A stretch of 20,107 nt of DNA from Bacteroidota bacterium (GCA_030642585.1 DAOWNN010000005.1:1-20107), one strand, 5' to 3'; counted from the first letter of the stretch, positions 1 through 7,031 are shown. Made by a program: numbers and translations. The notes: generated by a model from the letters alone, not told the origin.

Positions 1-67
1 CATCCATTGTTAATGAAGAGAAAAGAGAAAATAAAAACTAAACTTATTCTTTTTAATACTGTCATTT

Positions 68-99
68 CAATACAAAAATAATTCTTTTTTGGAAGAATT
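68..99 (-). terminator. Weak terminator-like hairpin after the acyl-CoA dehydrogenase gene
   Basis: Inverted arms AATTCTT (80-86) and AAGAATT (93-99) enclose a 6-nt loop, beginning at the stop codon of the acyl-CoA dehydrogenase gene. On the minus strand the hairpin is followed by ATTTTTG, a short U-rich tract. The stem has only 7 pairs and is AT-rich, so it would be a weak intrinsic terminator, but its place at the end of the five-gene operon fits. The remaining bases 1-67 show nothing recognisable. Confidence 0.4.
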
Positions 100-1877
100 C
101 AGAACTTATAGGCATTATCTTCAATCAGCTTATCAGCAATTCTTCTCCTTGCATCCCTGGTATTTACTCCCTCTGTGGTGGTAAAATAATCAATAGCTTT
201 CAGGAATTTATCTGTATCATCCATAGCTTCTGTAGAATACAAGACATCCAGTCCTGACTTTCTCATTAGGGCTGCTGCATCAAAAACAAACACATCCAGC
301 ATATCCTTATAAAGACCAATATTTGCAGTTCCATTTTTAGATTCAAGTTTTTCCACACGCAACATCAATGACTCTGCTACATAAAGATTCATAATAATAT
401 CAGCAAGGCTATTTAGGATTTCCTGTTCAAACATCAGTTTCCTCTGAAATTTGTCAGAAACAAGATGAATGAGCATTAGAGCAAGCTTCTTGAAATTACC
501 AATAAAAAACTTCTTCCGGGGATAGTAATCCTGTGTGCCTGGATTAGACCCTATTAGGTCATCTATATTATTGACTATGTTCTCTGCCTCTAAAAACAGG
601 TCAAATTCCTTTTTAGCACCTCTTTTAAGGAGAGTATCGATGACAAGAATACGGTTAATTTCATTCGTTCCCTCAAATATCCTGTTGATCCGGGAGTCCC
701 TATAGCCTCTTTCCACAGGCATTTCTGCTGAATATCCCATTCCTCCACAAATCTGGACCGCCTCATCAACAACATAGTCAAGCATCTCTGAAGCAAATAC
801 CTTTAAAATTGCAGCTTCAACTGCAAATTGTCCATATGCGGTTACCATTGCCTGTTCTTTCGTACACTCCTGATTCTGTTCTACTGCTTCATCTACATTC
901 TTGCTGGCCCTGTATACGGCCGATTCTGTTGCAAAGGTTTTAATAACCTGCTCTGCCAACTTTTGTTTTATAGATCCAAAAGAGGAAATAAATGCACCAA
1001 ACTGTTTGCGTTCATTAGCATAGTTCACAGATTGATCAATTGAATGTTTAGCAGCCCCAATTACATTACCACCAAGCTTAATGCGTCCCATATGAAGGAT
1101 ATTCAAGGCTATCCTGAATCCTTTTCCCCGGGCACCAAGCAAATTTTCAACAGGCACCTTACAATCATTAAAGAAGATCTGTCTTGTTGAAGATCCCTTT
1201 ATTCCCATCTTTTTCTCTTCGGGATTAAAAGATATTCCAGGGAAACCTTTTTCAACTATAAAAGCACTTAAAACACGATCGTTATCAATCTTTGCAAAAA
1301 CAGTAAATACATCTGCAAAACCACCATTTGTGATCCACATCTTCTGGCCATTCAAAATATAGTACTTTCCGTCCTCACTTAACACTGCTTTAGTAGTTCC
1401 TGAGTTAGCATCTGATCCTGCTCCCGGCTCGGTAAGGCAATATGCTCCCATCCACTCTCCAACAGCTAGCTTTGGAAGATACTTTTGCTTTTGCTCTTCA
1501 TTTCCATAGTAAAGAATAGGCATGGAACCGATTCCAGTGTGACAGGAAAATGCAACTGCAAAAGAGTAGCCTGCTCCAATTTTCTCAGCTACTAACTGGT
1601 TGGTAACAAATGACTGTCCAAATCCGTCGTATTGTTCCGGCACCGGAATTCCCAATAATCCAAGCTCACCTGCTTTTTCAAGAAGATTTCTCATAATTCC
1701 ATCTTCCTGCGCATCAATTTTATCAAGATTAGGGAATACTTCTGCTTGCAAAAAATCGTCACAGGTTTGTGCTATCATTTGCTGTTCTTCATCAAATTCT
1801 TCAGGTATAAAAATTTCGTCTGCACTTATGTCCCTGACAATAAATTCACCTCCTGTAATGTCACTCGTTTTCTCCAT
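99..1877 (-). CDS. Acyl-CoA dehydrogenase with C-terminal extension (592 aa)
   Basis: FAD enzyme that introduces the alpha-beta double bond into an acyl-CoA and passes the electrons to electron transfer flavoprotein, the first step of fatty acid beta-oxidation. Both family signatures are visible: CLTEPGAGSDANSG at residues 147-160 and the QICGGMGY...RDSRINRIFEGTNE block at 375-406. Glu402 in FEGTNE is at the place of the catalytic base of medium-chain type enzymes. At 592 residues it exceeds the usual ~380; about 170 residues follow the catalytic domain, an architecture like the very-long-chain (VLCAD/ACAD9) branch. Chain-length preference cannot be read from the sequence. It is the last gene of the etfB-etfA-EMO operon, 33 nt after the CCG iron-sulfur gene, so its direct electron acceptor is probably encoded in the same transcript. 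Confidence 0.93.
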   Translation of the reverse strand: MEKTSDITGGEFIVRDISADEIFIPEEFDEEQQMIAQTCDDFLQAEVFPNLDKIDAQEDGIMRNLLEKAGELGLLGIPVPEQYDGFGQSFVTNQLVAEKIGAGYSFAVAFSCHTGIGSMPILYYGNEEQKQKYLPKLAVGEWMGAYCLTEPGAGSDANSGTTKAVLSEDGKYYILNGQKMWITNGGFADVFTVFAKIDNDRVLSAFIVEKGFPGISFNPEEKKMGIKGSSTRQIFFNDCKVPVENLLGARGKGFRIALNILHMGRIKLGGNVIGAAKHSIDQSVNYANERKQFGAFISSFGSIKQKLAEQVIKTFATESAVYRASKNVDEAVEQNQECTKEQAMVTAYGQFAVEAAILKVFASEMLDYVVDEAVQICGGMGYSAEMPVERGYRDSRINRIFEGTNEINRILVIDTLLKRGAKKEFDLFLEAENIVNNIDDLIGSNPGTQDYYPRKKFFIGNFKKLALMLIHLVSDKFQRKLMFEQEILNSLADIIMNLYVAESLMLRVEKLESKNGTANIGLYKDMLDVFVFDAAALMRKSGLDVLYSTEAMDDTDKFLKAIDYFTTTEGVNTRDARRRIADKLIEDNAYKF

Positions 1878-1910
1878 AATAATATTTTGATAAGTTTTAA
1901 TATCCTATAC

Positions 1911-2708
1911 TTATAAATCTAAAGACATAGCAATCAATTCTGCGATGTCATAAATTTTAATTTTATCCTCACTATTCTTATACTTCAAACCATCGGTAAG
2001 CATAACCATACAATATGGGCATGCACTTGCAATAATATCTGCACCTGTAGAAATTGCTTCTTCTGTTCTTTCAATAAAGATCTCTTTATCTCCTTTTTCA
2101 GCTTCCTTAAACATCTGACCTCCACCGGCTCCACAGCATAAGGCAAAGCTCTTATTCCTGGACATTTCAACTCTCTTCATTCCAAGGGAATCCAGCACTT
2201 TTCTTGGAGCCTTATATTCTCCATTTGCCCGTCCCAGGTAACAAGGGTCATGATATACCAGTTTCTTCCCTTTAAAGAATGAATGATTTGCTTTTAATCT
2301 TCCCTTTTTAATCTGATCATACAAAAAACGGGTATGATGTATCACTTCATAATTCCCTCCAAGATCGGGGTATTCATTTTTAAATGTATTGTAAGCATGT
2401 GGGTCACAAGTAAGTATCTTTTTGACCTCATATGTATTAAAAATATCAATATTCATTAAGGCCTGCATCTGGAAAAGCATTTCATTCCCTGTTCTGCGGA
2501 CCACATCCCCGCTGGAGGATTCTTCAGTTCCGAGAACAGCATAATCAATTTCTAAATATTGTAATACCTTAATAAAAGCTCTGCTAACTTGCTTGTACCT
2601 GTCATCAAATGCTCCGGCACTACCAACCCAAAAAAGATACTCTGGAGATTTGCCCTGACTTACCCTATCGGCCATTACAGGTACCTCTATTTTTATTTTG
2701 TTTTCCAT
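1911..2708 (-). CDS. CCG-domain iron-sulfur protein, EMO-like catalytic subunit (265 aa)
   Basis: Heterodisulfide-reductase-type cysteine-rich (CCG) protein, probably the soluble half of a split ETF:(mena)quinone oxidoreductase working with the membrane protein encoded 19 nt upstream. The C-terminal CCG module is intact: Cys156 in HDPCYLGR, Cys191-Cys192-Gly193 in LCCGAGG, and Cys230/Cys233 in SACPYC. The N-terminal module keeps the fold-like sequence but lacks the ligands I would expect: VGS (Ser30) for VGC, EESSSGD (Ser65) for EESCTGD, and CDPHAYNT (Asp102, Ala105) for ACPHCFNT. This comparison is from memory of relatives, not an alignment. One cluster therefore seems lost, or shared with the partner subunit. 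No signal peptide or membrane segment is present, so it would sit on the cytoplasmic face. A role as a generic Fe-S oxidoreductase (GlpC/LutA type) is the alternative, less likely given the neighbours. Confidence 0.82.
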   Translation of the reverse strand: MENKIKIEVPVMADRVSQGKSPEYLFWVGSAGAFDDRYKQVSRAFIKVLQYLEIDYAVLGTEESSSGDVVRRTGNEMLFQMQALMNIDIFNTYEVKKILTCDPHAYNTFKNEYPDLGGNYEVIHHTRFLYDQIKKGRLKANHSFFKGKKLVYHDPCYLGRANGEYKAPRKVLDSLGMKRVEMSRNKSFALCCGAGGGQMFKEAEKGDKEIFIERTEEAISTGADIIASACPYCMVMLTDGLKYKNSEDKIKIYDIAELIAMSLDL

Positions 2709-2727
2709 TTTGTTGATCCGGAATTTT

Positions 2728-4047
2728 TTACTTCAGAGAATTCATCGATAAATCCTCAGCCCAGTTCATTCTGTCTTCCTGTGAGAACTGCCAGGGAGCT
2801 CCATTGTTCTCAATATTTGCAAAAATGGAGTTCAGTTCAGCTGGTGCCGAAGATTCTTCCATTACCAAAAACCTTCTCATTTGTATTATCAGGGATGGTT
2901 GATCAATATTTATAGGACACTCCTGTGCGCAAGCATTACATAAAGTACAGGCCCATATCTCTTCTTCTGAAATATAATCCCTGATCAATGATTTATTATC
3001 AGAATAATCAGGGCCATCCTTTATCAAACCCGGTGCTTTTTCATTCATCCTGGCCCTGACATCCATCATAAGTTTTCTGGGAGATAAGTTTTTACCTGTA
3101 ATATTTGCCGGGCATACAGCAGTACATCTTCCACATTGCGTACAAGAAAGAGCATCAAAGTAACTCATCCAGCTAACATCTTCCACATCAAGTACACCGA
3201 AGCGTTCAGGGGCTTCCTCATCGTCTGAAGCTGCAAATGCTGTTTCAGGATTGAGCATTAACTTCACCTCTTTGGTAATACTCTCCATAGTATCTATTTT
3301 CCCAAGGGGTTCAAGCTTGCTAAAGAAAACTCCAGGGATAGAAAGAAATACATGAAAGTGCTTGGAATAAGGCAGGTAATTAGCAAAAACAAAAATTGTA
3401 AGTATATGCGCCCACCAGTTGATCTCATGGCCTAAATGAATTGTCTGTGGGCTTAAGCCAGAAAACAAGACAGAAATATATCTGCTTACCGGAAAAACGC
3501 CTGCAATTTCATGGCCTTGAAGTTTGGCTTCCAACAAGTAGAATGAATTCATTCCTGTAAGGGTAAGCATTAGAAAAAAAATCATAGCCAAAGCAATAAT
3601 GGCATCCTGGTGTGACCATTTTTTCATTTCAGTGCCACTGAACCTTTTAATTCGCATGAAAATACGACGGAACAGAAAAACAACTATAAATATCCCTATC
3701 AGCAAAGCAAAAATGTCGCCTGAAGCAATGATGATATCATATAATTTGCCCAGAAAATGAAAACTGTGTTCAATTCCAAACATCCCATCTATCAACATCT
3801 CAACGCTTCCAATAAGGATTACTAAGAAACCCCAGAAAACAAGAGCGTGTATTAATCCAATTATTGGTTTTCTAAGTATCTTGGTTTGAAAAAGAGCTAC
3901 TTTAAGGGTAATGAGCAAACGTTCTCCGATATTCCTAACCGGCTTAGGCCTTGTAAGCTTAAACTTAAGAAACAGATTTCTTAGAGTAAATGCAAAAACC
4001 ACCAGGGTAATCAGCAGAGAAACAATAAATATAACTTGCTTTATCAT
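2728..4047 (-). CDS. Membrane-bound iron-sulfur protein, EMO-like heme/ferredoxin subunit (439 aa)
   Basis: Integral membrane electron carrier. The N-terminal ~230 residues hold about five hydrophobic spans (near 3-24, 66-86, 108-128, 149-170, 210-226) resembling the NarI-type gamma subunit; His67, His207 and His214 are candidate heme b ligands, though this is only positional. A cytoplasmic ferredoxin-like part carries two 4Fe-4S motifs: Cys302/305/308/312 (CTQCGRCTAVCP) and Cys367/370/373/377 (CTLCNACAQECP). In the EMO family of ETF:menaquinone oxidoreductases these parts and the CCG domains are commonly one chain; here the CCG part is the next gene. Its start codon directly abuts the etfA stop (no spacer), suggesting translational coupling and matched stoichiometry. 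It likely hands electrons from reduced ETF to the quinone pool. Confidence 0.85.
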   Translation of the reverse strand: MIKQVIFIVSLLITLVVFAFTLRNLFLKFKLTRPKPVRNIGERLLITLKVALFQTKILRKPIIGLIHALVFWGFLVILIGSVEMLIDGMFGIEHSFHFLGKLYDIIIASGDIFALLIGIFIVVFLFRRIFMRIKRFSGTEMKKWSHQDAIIALAMIFFLMLTLTGMNSFYLLEAKLQGHEIAGVFPVSRYISVLFSGLSPQTIHLGHEINWWAHILTIFVFANYLPYSKHFHVFLSIPGVFFSKLEPLGKIDTMESITKEVKLMLNPETAFAASDDEEAPERFGVLDVEDVSWMSYFDALSCTQCGRCTAVCPANITGKNLSPRKLMMDVRARMNEKAPGLIKDGPDYSDNKSLIRDYISEEEIWACTLCNACAQECPINIDQPSLIIQMRRFLVMEESSAPAELNSIFANIENNGAPWQFSQEDRMNWAEDLSMNSLK

Positions 4048-5016
4048 TTAAGCTTTCATTTCTTTTACAGCATTAATCAGTTCAGGCAGAACTTTTGCTG
4101 CATCACCAATGATCCCATAATCAGCATCCTCAAAAATTGGTGCATCCTTATCTGTATTAATTGCTACAATGCACTTTGAAGAACTCACACCTGCAAGATG
4201 CTGAATAGCACCTGAAATTCCTGCTGCAATATATAAATTTGGAGCTATAATCTTACCTGTTTGCCCTGTATGCTCACTATGAGGTCTCCAACCTTCGTCA
4301 GAAACCGGTCTGGAACAAGCAGTAGCAGCACCCAGGAGTTCAGCCAGTTCCTCAATGACACCCCAATTATCGGGAGACTTCATTCCCCTACCTCCGGAAA
4401 CTACGATATCGGCATCTGTCAGAATTAACTTGCCAGTTTGTTTTTGAATATCCACTACAGTTGTTTTAATCTCTACAGCAGACATTTCAGGTGAGTACTC
4501 TTCAATTTCAGGAGTCGTATTTGATTCAATCAGTTCAAATGAGTTGCTTGATAGCGTAAGTATTTTTTTCTGTGTTTTAACAACTTGATGAACAAAACCT
4601 TTACCTGAAAAGACCTTTTTATACACTCTAAACGGATCGTATGAAGAGGGAAGTTCAACAGCTGCAGAAACCAGTCCTGCTTTTAGTCGTACTGATAATC
4701 GTGGAGCCAGGGCCTTCCCTGTATTGTTATGTGCTAAAACCAGGATATTGGCATTTTCTCTGTCTGCAAGTTCTGCAATTAACTTTGTATATACCTGGTT
4801 GTCCAGTGTCTTAAACGCCTCATCGCTTAGGCTGATAATTTTGTCGGCTCCATAAATACCCAGCTTATTAAGCTCGTCCTGTGAAACTGAAGCGATTGAA
4901 ATTGCAATGGTTTTTGATCCTATTGAATCAGCCATAGCTTTTGCATATGAAACCAGTTCAAATGATGACTTCTTAAACTTACCATCCCATGACTCTGTGA
5001 AAACTAAAACTGCCAT
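4048..5016 (-). CDS. etfA: Electron transfer flavoprotein subunit alpha (322 aa)
   Basis: FAD-carrying subunit of the ETF heterodimer that shuttles electrons from acyl-CoA dehydrogenases. The C-terminal FAD domain (about 200-322) contains SGGRG at 207-211, the SRPVSDEGW...EHTGQTGK segment at 235-255 that wraps the flavin, and the alpha-subunit signature starting LYIAAGISGAIQH at 261-273 and ending VAIN at 284-287. The N-terminal domain (1-190) is the usual Rossmann-like partner of EtfB. Length is normal for the family. The gene lies 50 nt after etfB and runs directly into the membrane iron-sulfur gene. Whether this ETF can bifurcate electrons cannot be settled by eye; the EMO and dehydrogenase neighbours favour a simple beta-oxidation role. 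Confidence 0.97.
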   Translation of the reverse strand: MAVLVFTESWDGKFKKSSFELVSYAKAMADSIGSKTIAISIASVSQDELNKLGIYGADKIISLSDEAFKTLDNQVYTKLIAELADRENANILVLAHNNTGKALAPRLSVRLKAGLVSAAVELPSSYDPFRVYKKVFSGKGFVHQVVKTQKKILTLSSNSFELIESNTTPEIEEYSPEMSAVEIKTTVVDIQKQTGKLILTDADIVVSGGRGMKSPDNWGVIEELAELLGAATACSRPVSDEGWRPHSEHTGQTGKIIAPNLYIAAGISGAIQHLAGVSSSKCIVAINTDKDAPIFEDADYGIIGDAAKVLPELINAVKEMKA

Positions 5017-5017
5017 T

Positions 5018-5046
5018 TTATTATACTATTTAATTATTATACTATT
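5018..5046. repeat. Tandem 16-nt duplication in the etfB-etfA gap
   Basis: The 13-mer TTATTATACTATT occurs at 5018-5030 and again at 5034-5046, separated by TAA. This looks like a tandem duplication of a 16-nt unit in the spacer just before the etfA start codon (5014-5016). It gives an A/T-only leader, which in Bacteroidota can help initiation without a Shine-Dalgarno sequence. Confidence 0.6.
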
Positions 5047-5066
5047 GCCAAGATATCTATTAAAAG

Positions 5067-5813
5067 CTATAGGACTTTTGCTTCATTTTGCAGCAATCCA
5101 ATGAGATCCTTTGCATTTTCCGGATCAATCATTTTGCACTGAGGTTTAGCCTTCGGCAACTCAAAATCAAGCATTTCAGTTATATTGTCAAAGCTTCCAG
5201 GACTGACCACTTCAAGGGGCTTTTTCCGTGCCATCATAATCCCCCTCATAGCAGGAATTCTTGGCTCCTTTGCAATTCCTTTCTGAACAATTGCAACAAA
5301 TGGGGTCTTGATTACTACCTGCTCTAATCCTCCATCAATTTCCCGTGATACTTTTGCATGATCGCCTTCGATATCCAAAGCTGATACACCAGATACTGAG
5401 GGAACATTCAAAAACTCAGAAAGCATTCCTCCCACAGCAAAACCATTGTAATCACTAGATTCAATGCCTGTGAGGACAAGATGATCTCCCTCATAGTTTT
5501 TAAGATATTCCGATAACAACCAGGCTACAGAATAACTATCTTCTGGTTCAGCATCTATGCGAACTGCATTATCTGCGCCAATTGCCAGCGCCTTTCTAAT
5601 TGTAGGTTCAGAGCCTAAAGTGCCTACAGTTACAACTGTCACTTCTTTTACGGGAGATTCGGTATCTTCTTTTAACTCCATAGCCCTGGTCAATGCCAAT
5701 TCATCCCAGGGATTGATTACCCATTGAACTCCGGTTTCATCAAATTTCTGATCGGTAAATTTGATTTTTGTTGTGGTATCAGGCACATTTGCGAGACAAA
5801 CAAATATCTTCAT
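5067..5813 (-). CDS. etfB: Electron transfer flavoprotein subunit beta (248 aa)
   Basis: AMP-binding (in bifurcating forms second-FAD-binding) subunit of ETF, partner of EtfA. The family signature spans residues 155-174 (VSREIDGG.EQVV...P). The nucleotide-binding stretch VVTVGTLGSEPTIRKALAIG at 60-79 and the LTGIESSDYN segment near 114-123 are typical. Length matches the family. First gene of the five-gene operon; the likely promoter box is about 45 nt upstream. It is transcribed divergently from the small lipoprotein and thioredoxin-like genes. Confidence 0.96.
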   Translation of the reverse strand: MKIFVCLANVPDTTTKIKFTDQKFDETGVQWVINPWDELALTRAMELKEDTESPVKEVTVVTVGTLGSEPTIRKALAIGADNAVRIDAEPEDSYSVAWLLSEYLKNYEGDHLVLTGIESSDYNGFAVGGMLSEFLNVPSVSGVSALDIEGDHAKVSREIDGGLEQVVIKTPFVAIVQKGIAKEPRIPAMRGIMMARKKPLEVVSPGSFDNITEMLDFELPKAKPQCKMIDPENAKDLIGLLQNEAKVL

Positions 5814-5859
5814 TGATATAAATTTTAATTATAGATAGTAATATATCTAAATGAGTGGA

Positions 5860-5867
5860 CAAAGATA
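5860..5867 (-). promoter_or_regulatory. Candidate -7 box (TATCTTTG) for the etf operon
   Basis: On the minus strand the sequence reads TATCTTTG, an exact match to the Bacteroidota sigma-ABfr -7 consensus TAnnTTTG, about 46 nt before the etfB start codon. No clear TTTG -33 box is present; CTG lies 19 nt upstream. Position and orientation fit transcription of etfB-etfA-EMO-dehydrogenase. Confidence 0.5.
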
Positions 5868-5949
5868 AAAAATTTCTAAAGATTGGCAGTTTGATAGTAT
5901 TGAAAATATTATCCATTAGATTAAGTTGGAAATTTTATTGCTAAATATT

Positions 5950-5959
5950 GGGGGGGGGG
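5950..5959. repeat. Homopolymeric tract of ten G
   Basis: Ten consecutive G residues in an AT-rich intergenic region, ending 7 nt before a TATATTTG promoter-like box and 45 nt before a small lipoprotein start codon. Tracts of this length are prone to slipped-strand length change and, inside promoters, are a known means of phase variation in other bacteria. That it acts so here is inference. Confidence 0.8.
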
Positions 5960-5966
5960 ATTTATG

Positions 5967-5974
5967 TATATTTG
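5967..5974 (+). promoter_or_regulatory. Candidate -7 box (TATATTTG) for the small lipoprotein gene
   Basis: TATATTTG matches TAnnTTTG and lies 30 nt before the ATG at 6005. The only -33-like elements are ATTG at 5947-5950 (16 nt spacer) and ATTG at 5937-5940 (26 nt spacer), on either side of the usual ~19-21 nt spacing. The G tract forms much of the spacer, so its length would set the -33/-7 distance. A run of nine A (5991-5999) lies in the leader. Confidence 0.45.
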
Positions 5975-6004
5975 GATACATTAGTAACTTAAAAAAAAAC
6001 ATTA

Positions 6005-6127
6005 ATGGAGAAATTCGTATTAAGCCTGATTTTTATCATTATTTTAGGATCTTGTAATAAAGAAAAACTGGAAAGTGACCCTACGCAAAATAATGTTCCT
6101 GAAATAGCGAAATGGATTGGGATTTAA
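6005..6127 (+). CDS. Putative small lipoprotein (40 aa)
   Basis: Short ORF starting ATG at 6005. The N-terminus MEKFVLSLIFIIILGSC is a textbook lipoprotein signal: one lysine, a 10-residue hydrophobic core, and lipobox L-G-S-C with Cys17 as the lipidation site. The predicted mature part is only 24 residues and charged (CNKEKLESDPTQ...), ending in a small hydrophobic patch WIGI. It may be a genuine micro-lipoprotein or the surviving start of a longer lipoprotein gene; no continuation in another frame was recognised. Upstream are a promoter-like box, an A-rich leader and the G tract. The thioredoxin-like gene follows 46 nt later on the same strand. No function is known. Confidence 0.5.
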   Translation: MEKFVLSLIFIIILGSCNKEKLESDPTQNNVPEIAKWIGI

Positions 6128-6173
6128 TTTCGATTTGAAAATATCGAATTAATATCATATAAGTGTTTCTTTT

Positions 6174-6281
6174 ATGAAAACCTCCAAAATTATTCTAGCA
6201 ATAATCTATTCTATTATTACAATGTTTATTGCATCAACCGGAGGTATGATAAATCTTTATTTCTTCGCAATCTTCCATTAG
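6174..6281 (+). pseudogene. Frame-disrupted N-terminal segment of the thioredoxin-like gene (35 codons)
   Basis: ATG at 6174 opens a 35-residue frame beginning MKTSKIILAIIYSIITMFIA, a positively charged start followed by a membrane segment, and ends at TAG 6279-6281. The downstream thioredoxin-like frame is open across the same stretch and reads FLRNLPLVIILLISGF. Adding one base in the TTT at 6260-6262 would join the two into a single 251-residue protein with three N-terminal membrane segments. This suggests a one-base deletion (real or a sequencing error), so this piece is most likely the true N-terminus of the next gene. Confidence 0.5.
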
Positions 6282-6292
6282 TAATAATTCTA

Positions 6293-6928
6293 TTGATATC
6301 TGGTTTTATTTCTTATAGAGTATCAACAATCCAGTTGAAAGAAAAAAAAATAACAATTTCTTTCTTGTTCATCGCCGGACTTATTTTTTTCGGGTTTTTA
6401 ATTTACCCAAATTGGATAAATTTGGCCATGTTCCCGAATGCCAGAGAAAAGTTAAAACTCCCAGATATAGCTTTGGAAACCGGAGATGGTGATGTAATTT
6501 CCACAAACAGCTTCCGGGGTAAAACAATAATCATTGATTTTTGGACTACCCGTTGTGGTATTTGTTATAAGAAGTTCCCTGATTTTGAAAGCTTAAACAA
6601 CTTCTATAAAACGGATACAAATATTGTTTTTTACAGTATTCATATTCCCACCAAATATGATTCTCTTGAAAACAGTAAAAAATTGTTAGATGAATTTTAT
6701 TATTCATTTAATAAACTTTACAGCCTTAATCCTGACGACAAAATAAGTTTTGATATACCATTCTTTCCAATTCTGGTAATAGTGGATAAAGATCTTGGCA
6801 TCATCTATAAAGGAGGTCTTAACACAAAATGGTATGATTTGGTATATAATACCAGGCGAATTATAAACAGGGAAATTGAAAGATCCTTAAAAACCCCAAA
6901 GGGGTTTGAATATAATAACCCCGGGTAA
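6293..6928 (+). CDS. TlpA/ResA-like thioredoxin-fold protein, membrane anchored, N-terminus frameshifted
   Basis: Thiol-disulfide oxidoreductase of the TlpA/ResA/AhpC-TSA group, expected outside the inner membrane. Redox motif Cys88-Gly-Ile-Cys91 in FWTTRCGICYKKFP, and the cis-proline is probably Pro159 in FFPILVIVD. A hydrophobic span lies at about 21-38 and another at the very start. The open frame has no ATG at its beginning; TTG at 6293 is only the best formal start, and the true start is probably ATG 6174 across a frameshift (see that entry). The last residues (TPKGFEYNNPG) are encoded by palindromic repeat DNA at 6891-6928 and look like a late addition. No partner gene such as DsbD/CcdA is adjacent, so its substrate is unknown. 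With this damage it may not be functional. Confidence 0.7.
   Translation: MISGFISYRVSTIQLKEKKITISFLFIAGLIFFGFLIYPNWINLAMFPNAREKLKLPDIALETGDGDVISTNSFRGKTIIIDFWTTRCGICYKKFPDFESLNNFYKTDTNIVFYSIHIPTKYDSLENSKKLLDEFYYSFNKLYSLNPDDKISFDIPFFPILVIVDKDLGIIYKGGLNTKWYDLVYNTRRIINREIERSLKTPKGFEYNNPG
6891..6907. repeat. Perfect palindrome AAACCCCAAAGGGGTTT inside the end of the thioredoxin-like gene
   Basis: Seven-base arms AAACCCC/GGGGTTT with a 3-nt AAA loop. It lies about 20 nt before the stop codon and is not followed by a U tract, so it is not a standard terminator. It resembles the short G/C-armed, A-looped palindromes further on at 7259-7312 and is probably one of a family of interspersed repeats. 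Confidence 0.55.
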
Positions 6929-7031
6929 GCCCACTGTTTTATATTTGCAGGCCATAATAAAAGGATATGCTTACCTAATTCACAAAAGTGTTCACGGGAA
7001 GTGATTGTTTCAGTGGGCGCCACCCGGAGTT
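6917..7031. repeat. Imperfect inverted-repeat structure of about 115 bp
   Basis: The left arm AACCCCGGGT-AA-GCCCACTG (6917-6936) matches in reverse complement the right arm CAGTGGGC-GCC-ACCCGGAGTT (7011-7031): 8 of 8 bases in the inner block and 9 of 10 in the outer block, with a 2/3-nt unpaired joint. The inside (6937-7010) is AT-rich and holds TATATTTG (6940-6947), a -7-like box reading rightward. The left arm overlaps the final codons and stop of the thioredoxin-like gene. It could be a miniature element, a REP-type pair, or part of an RNA structure. No target-site duplication was seen. Confidence 0.45.

Noticed and set aside
6129..6148. Hairpin TTCGAT...ATCGAA after the small lipoprotein stop
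   Set aside because: Only six AT-rich pairs and no U tract, too weak to call a terminator.
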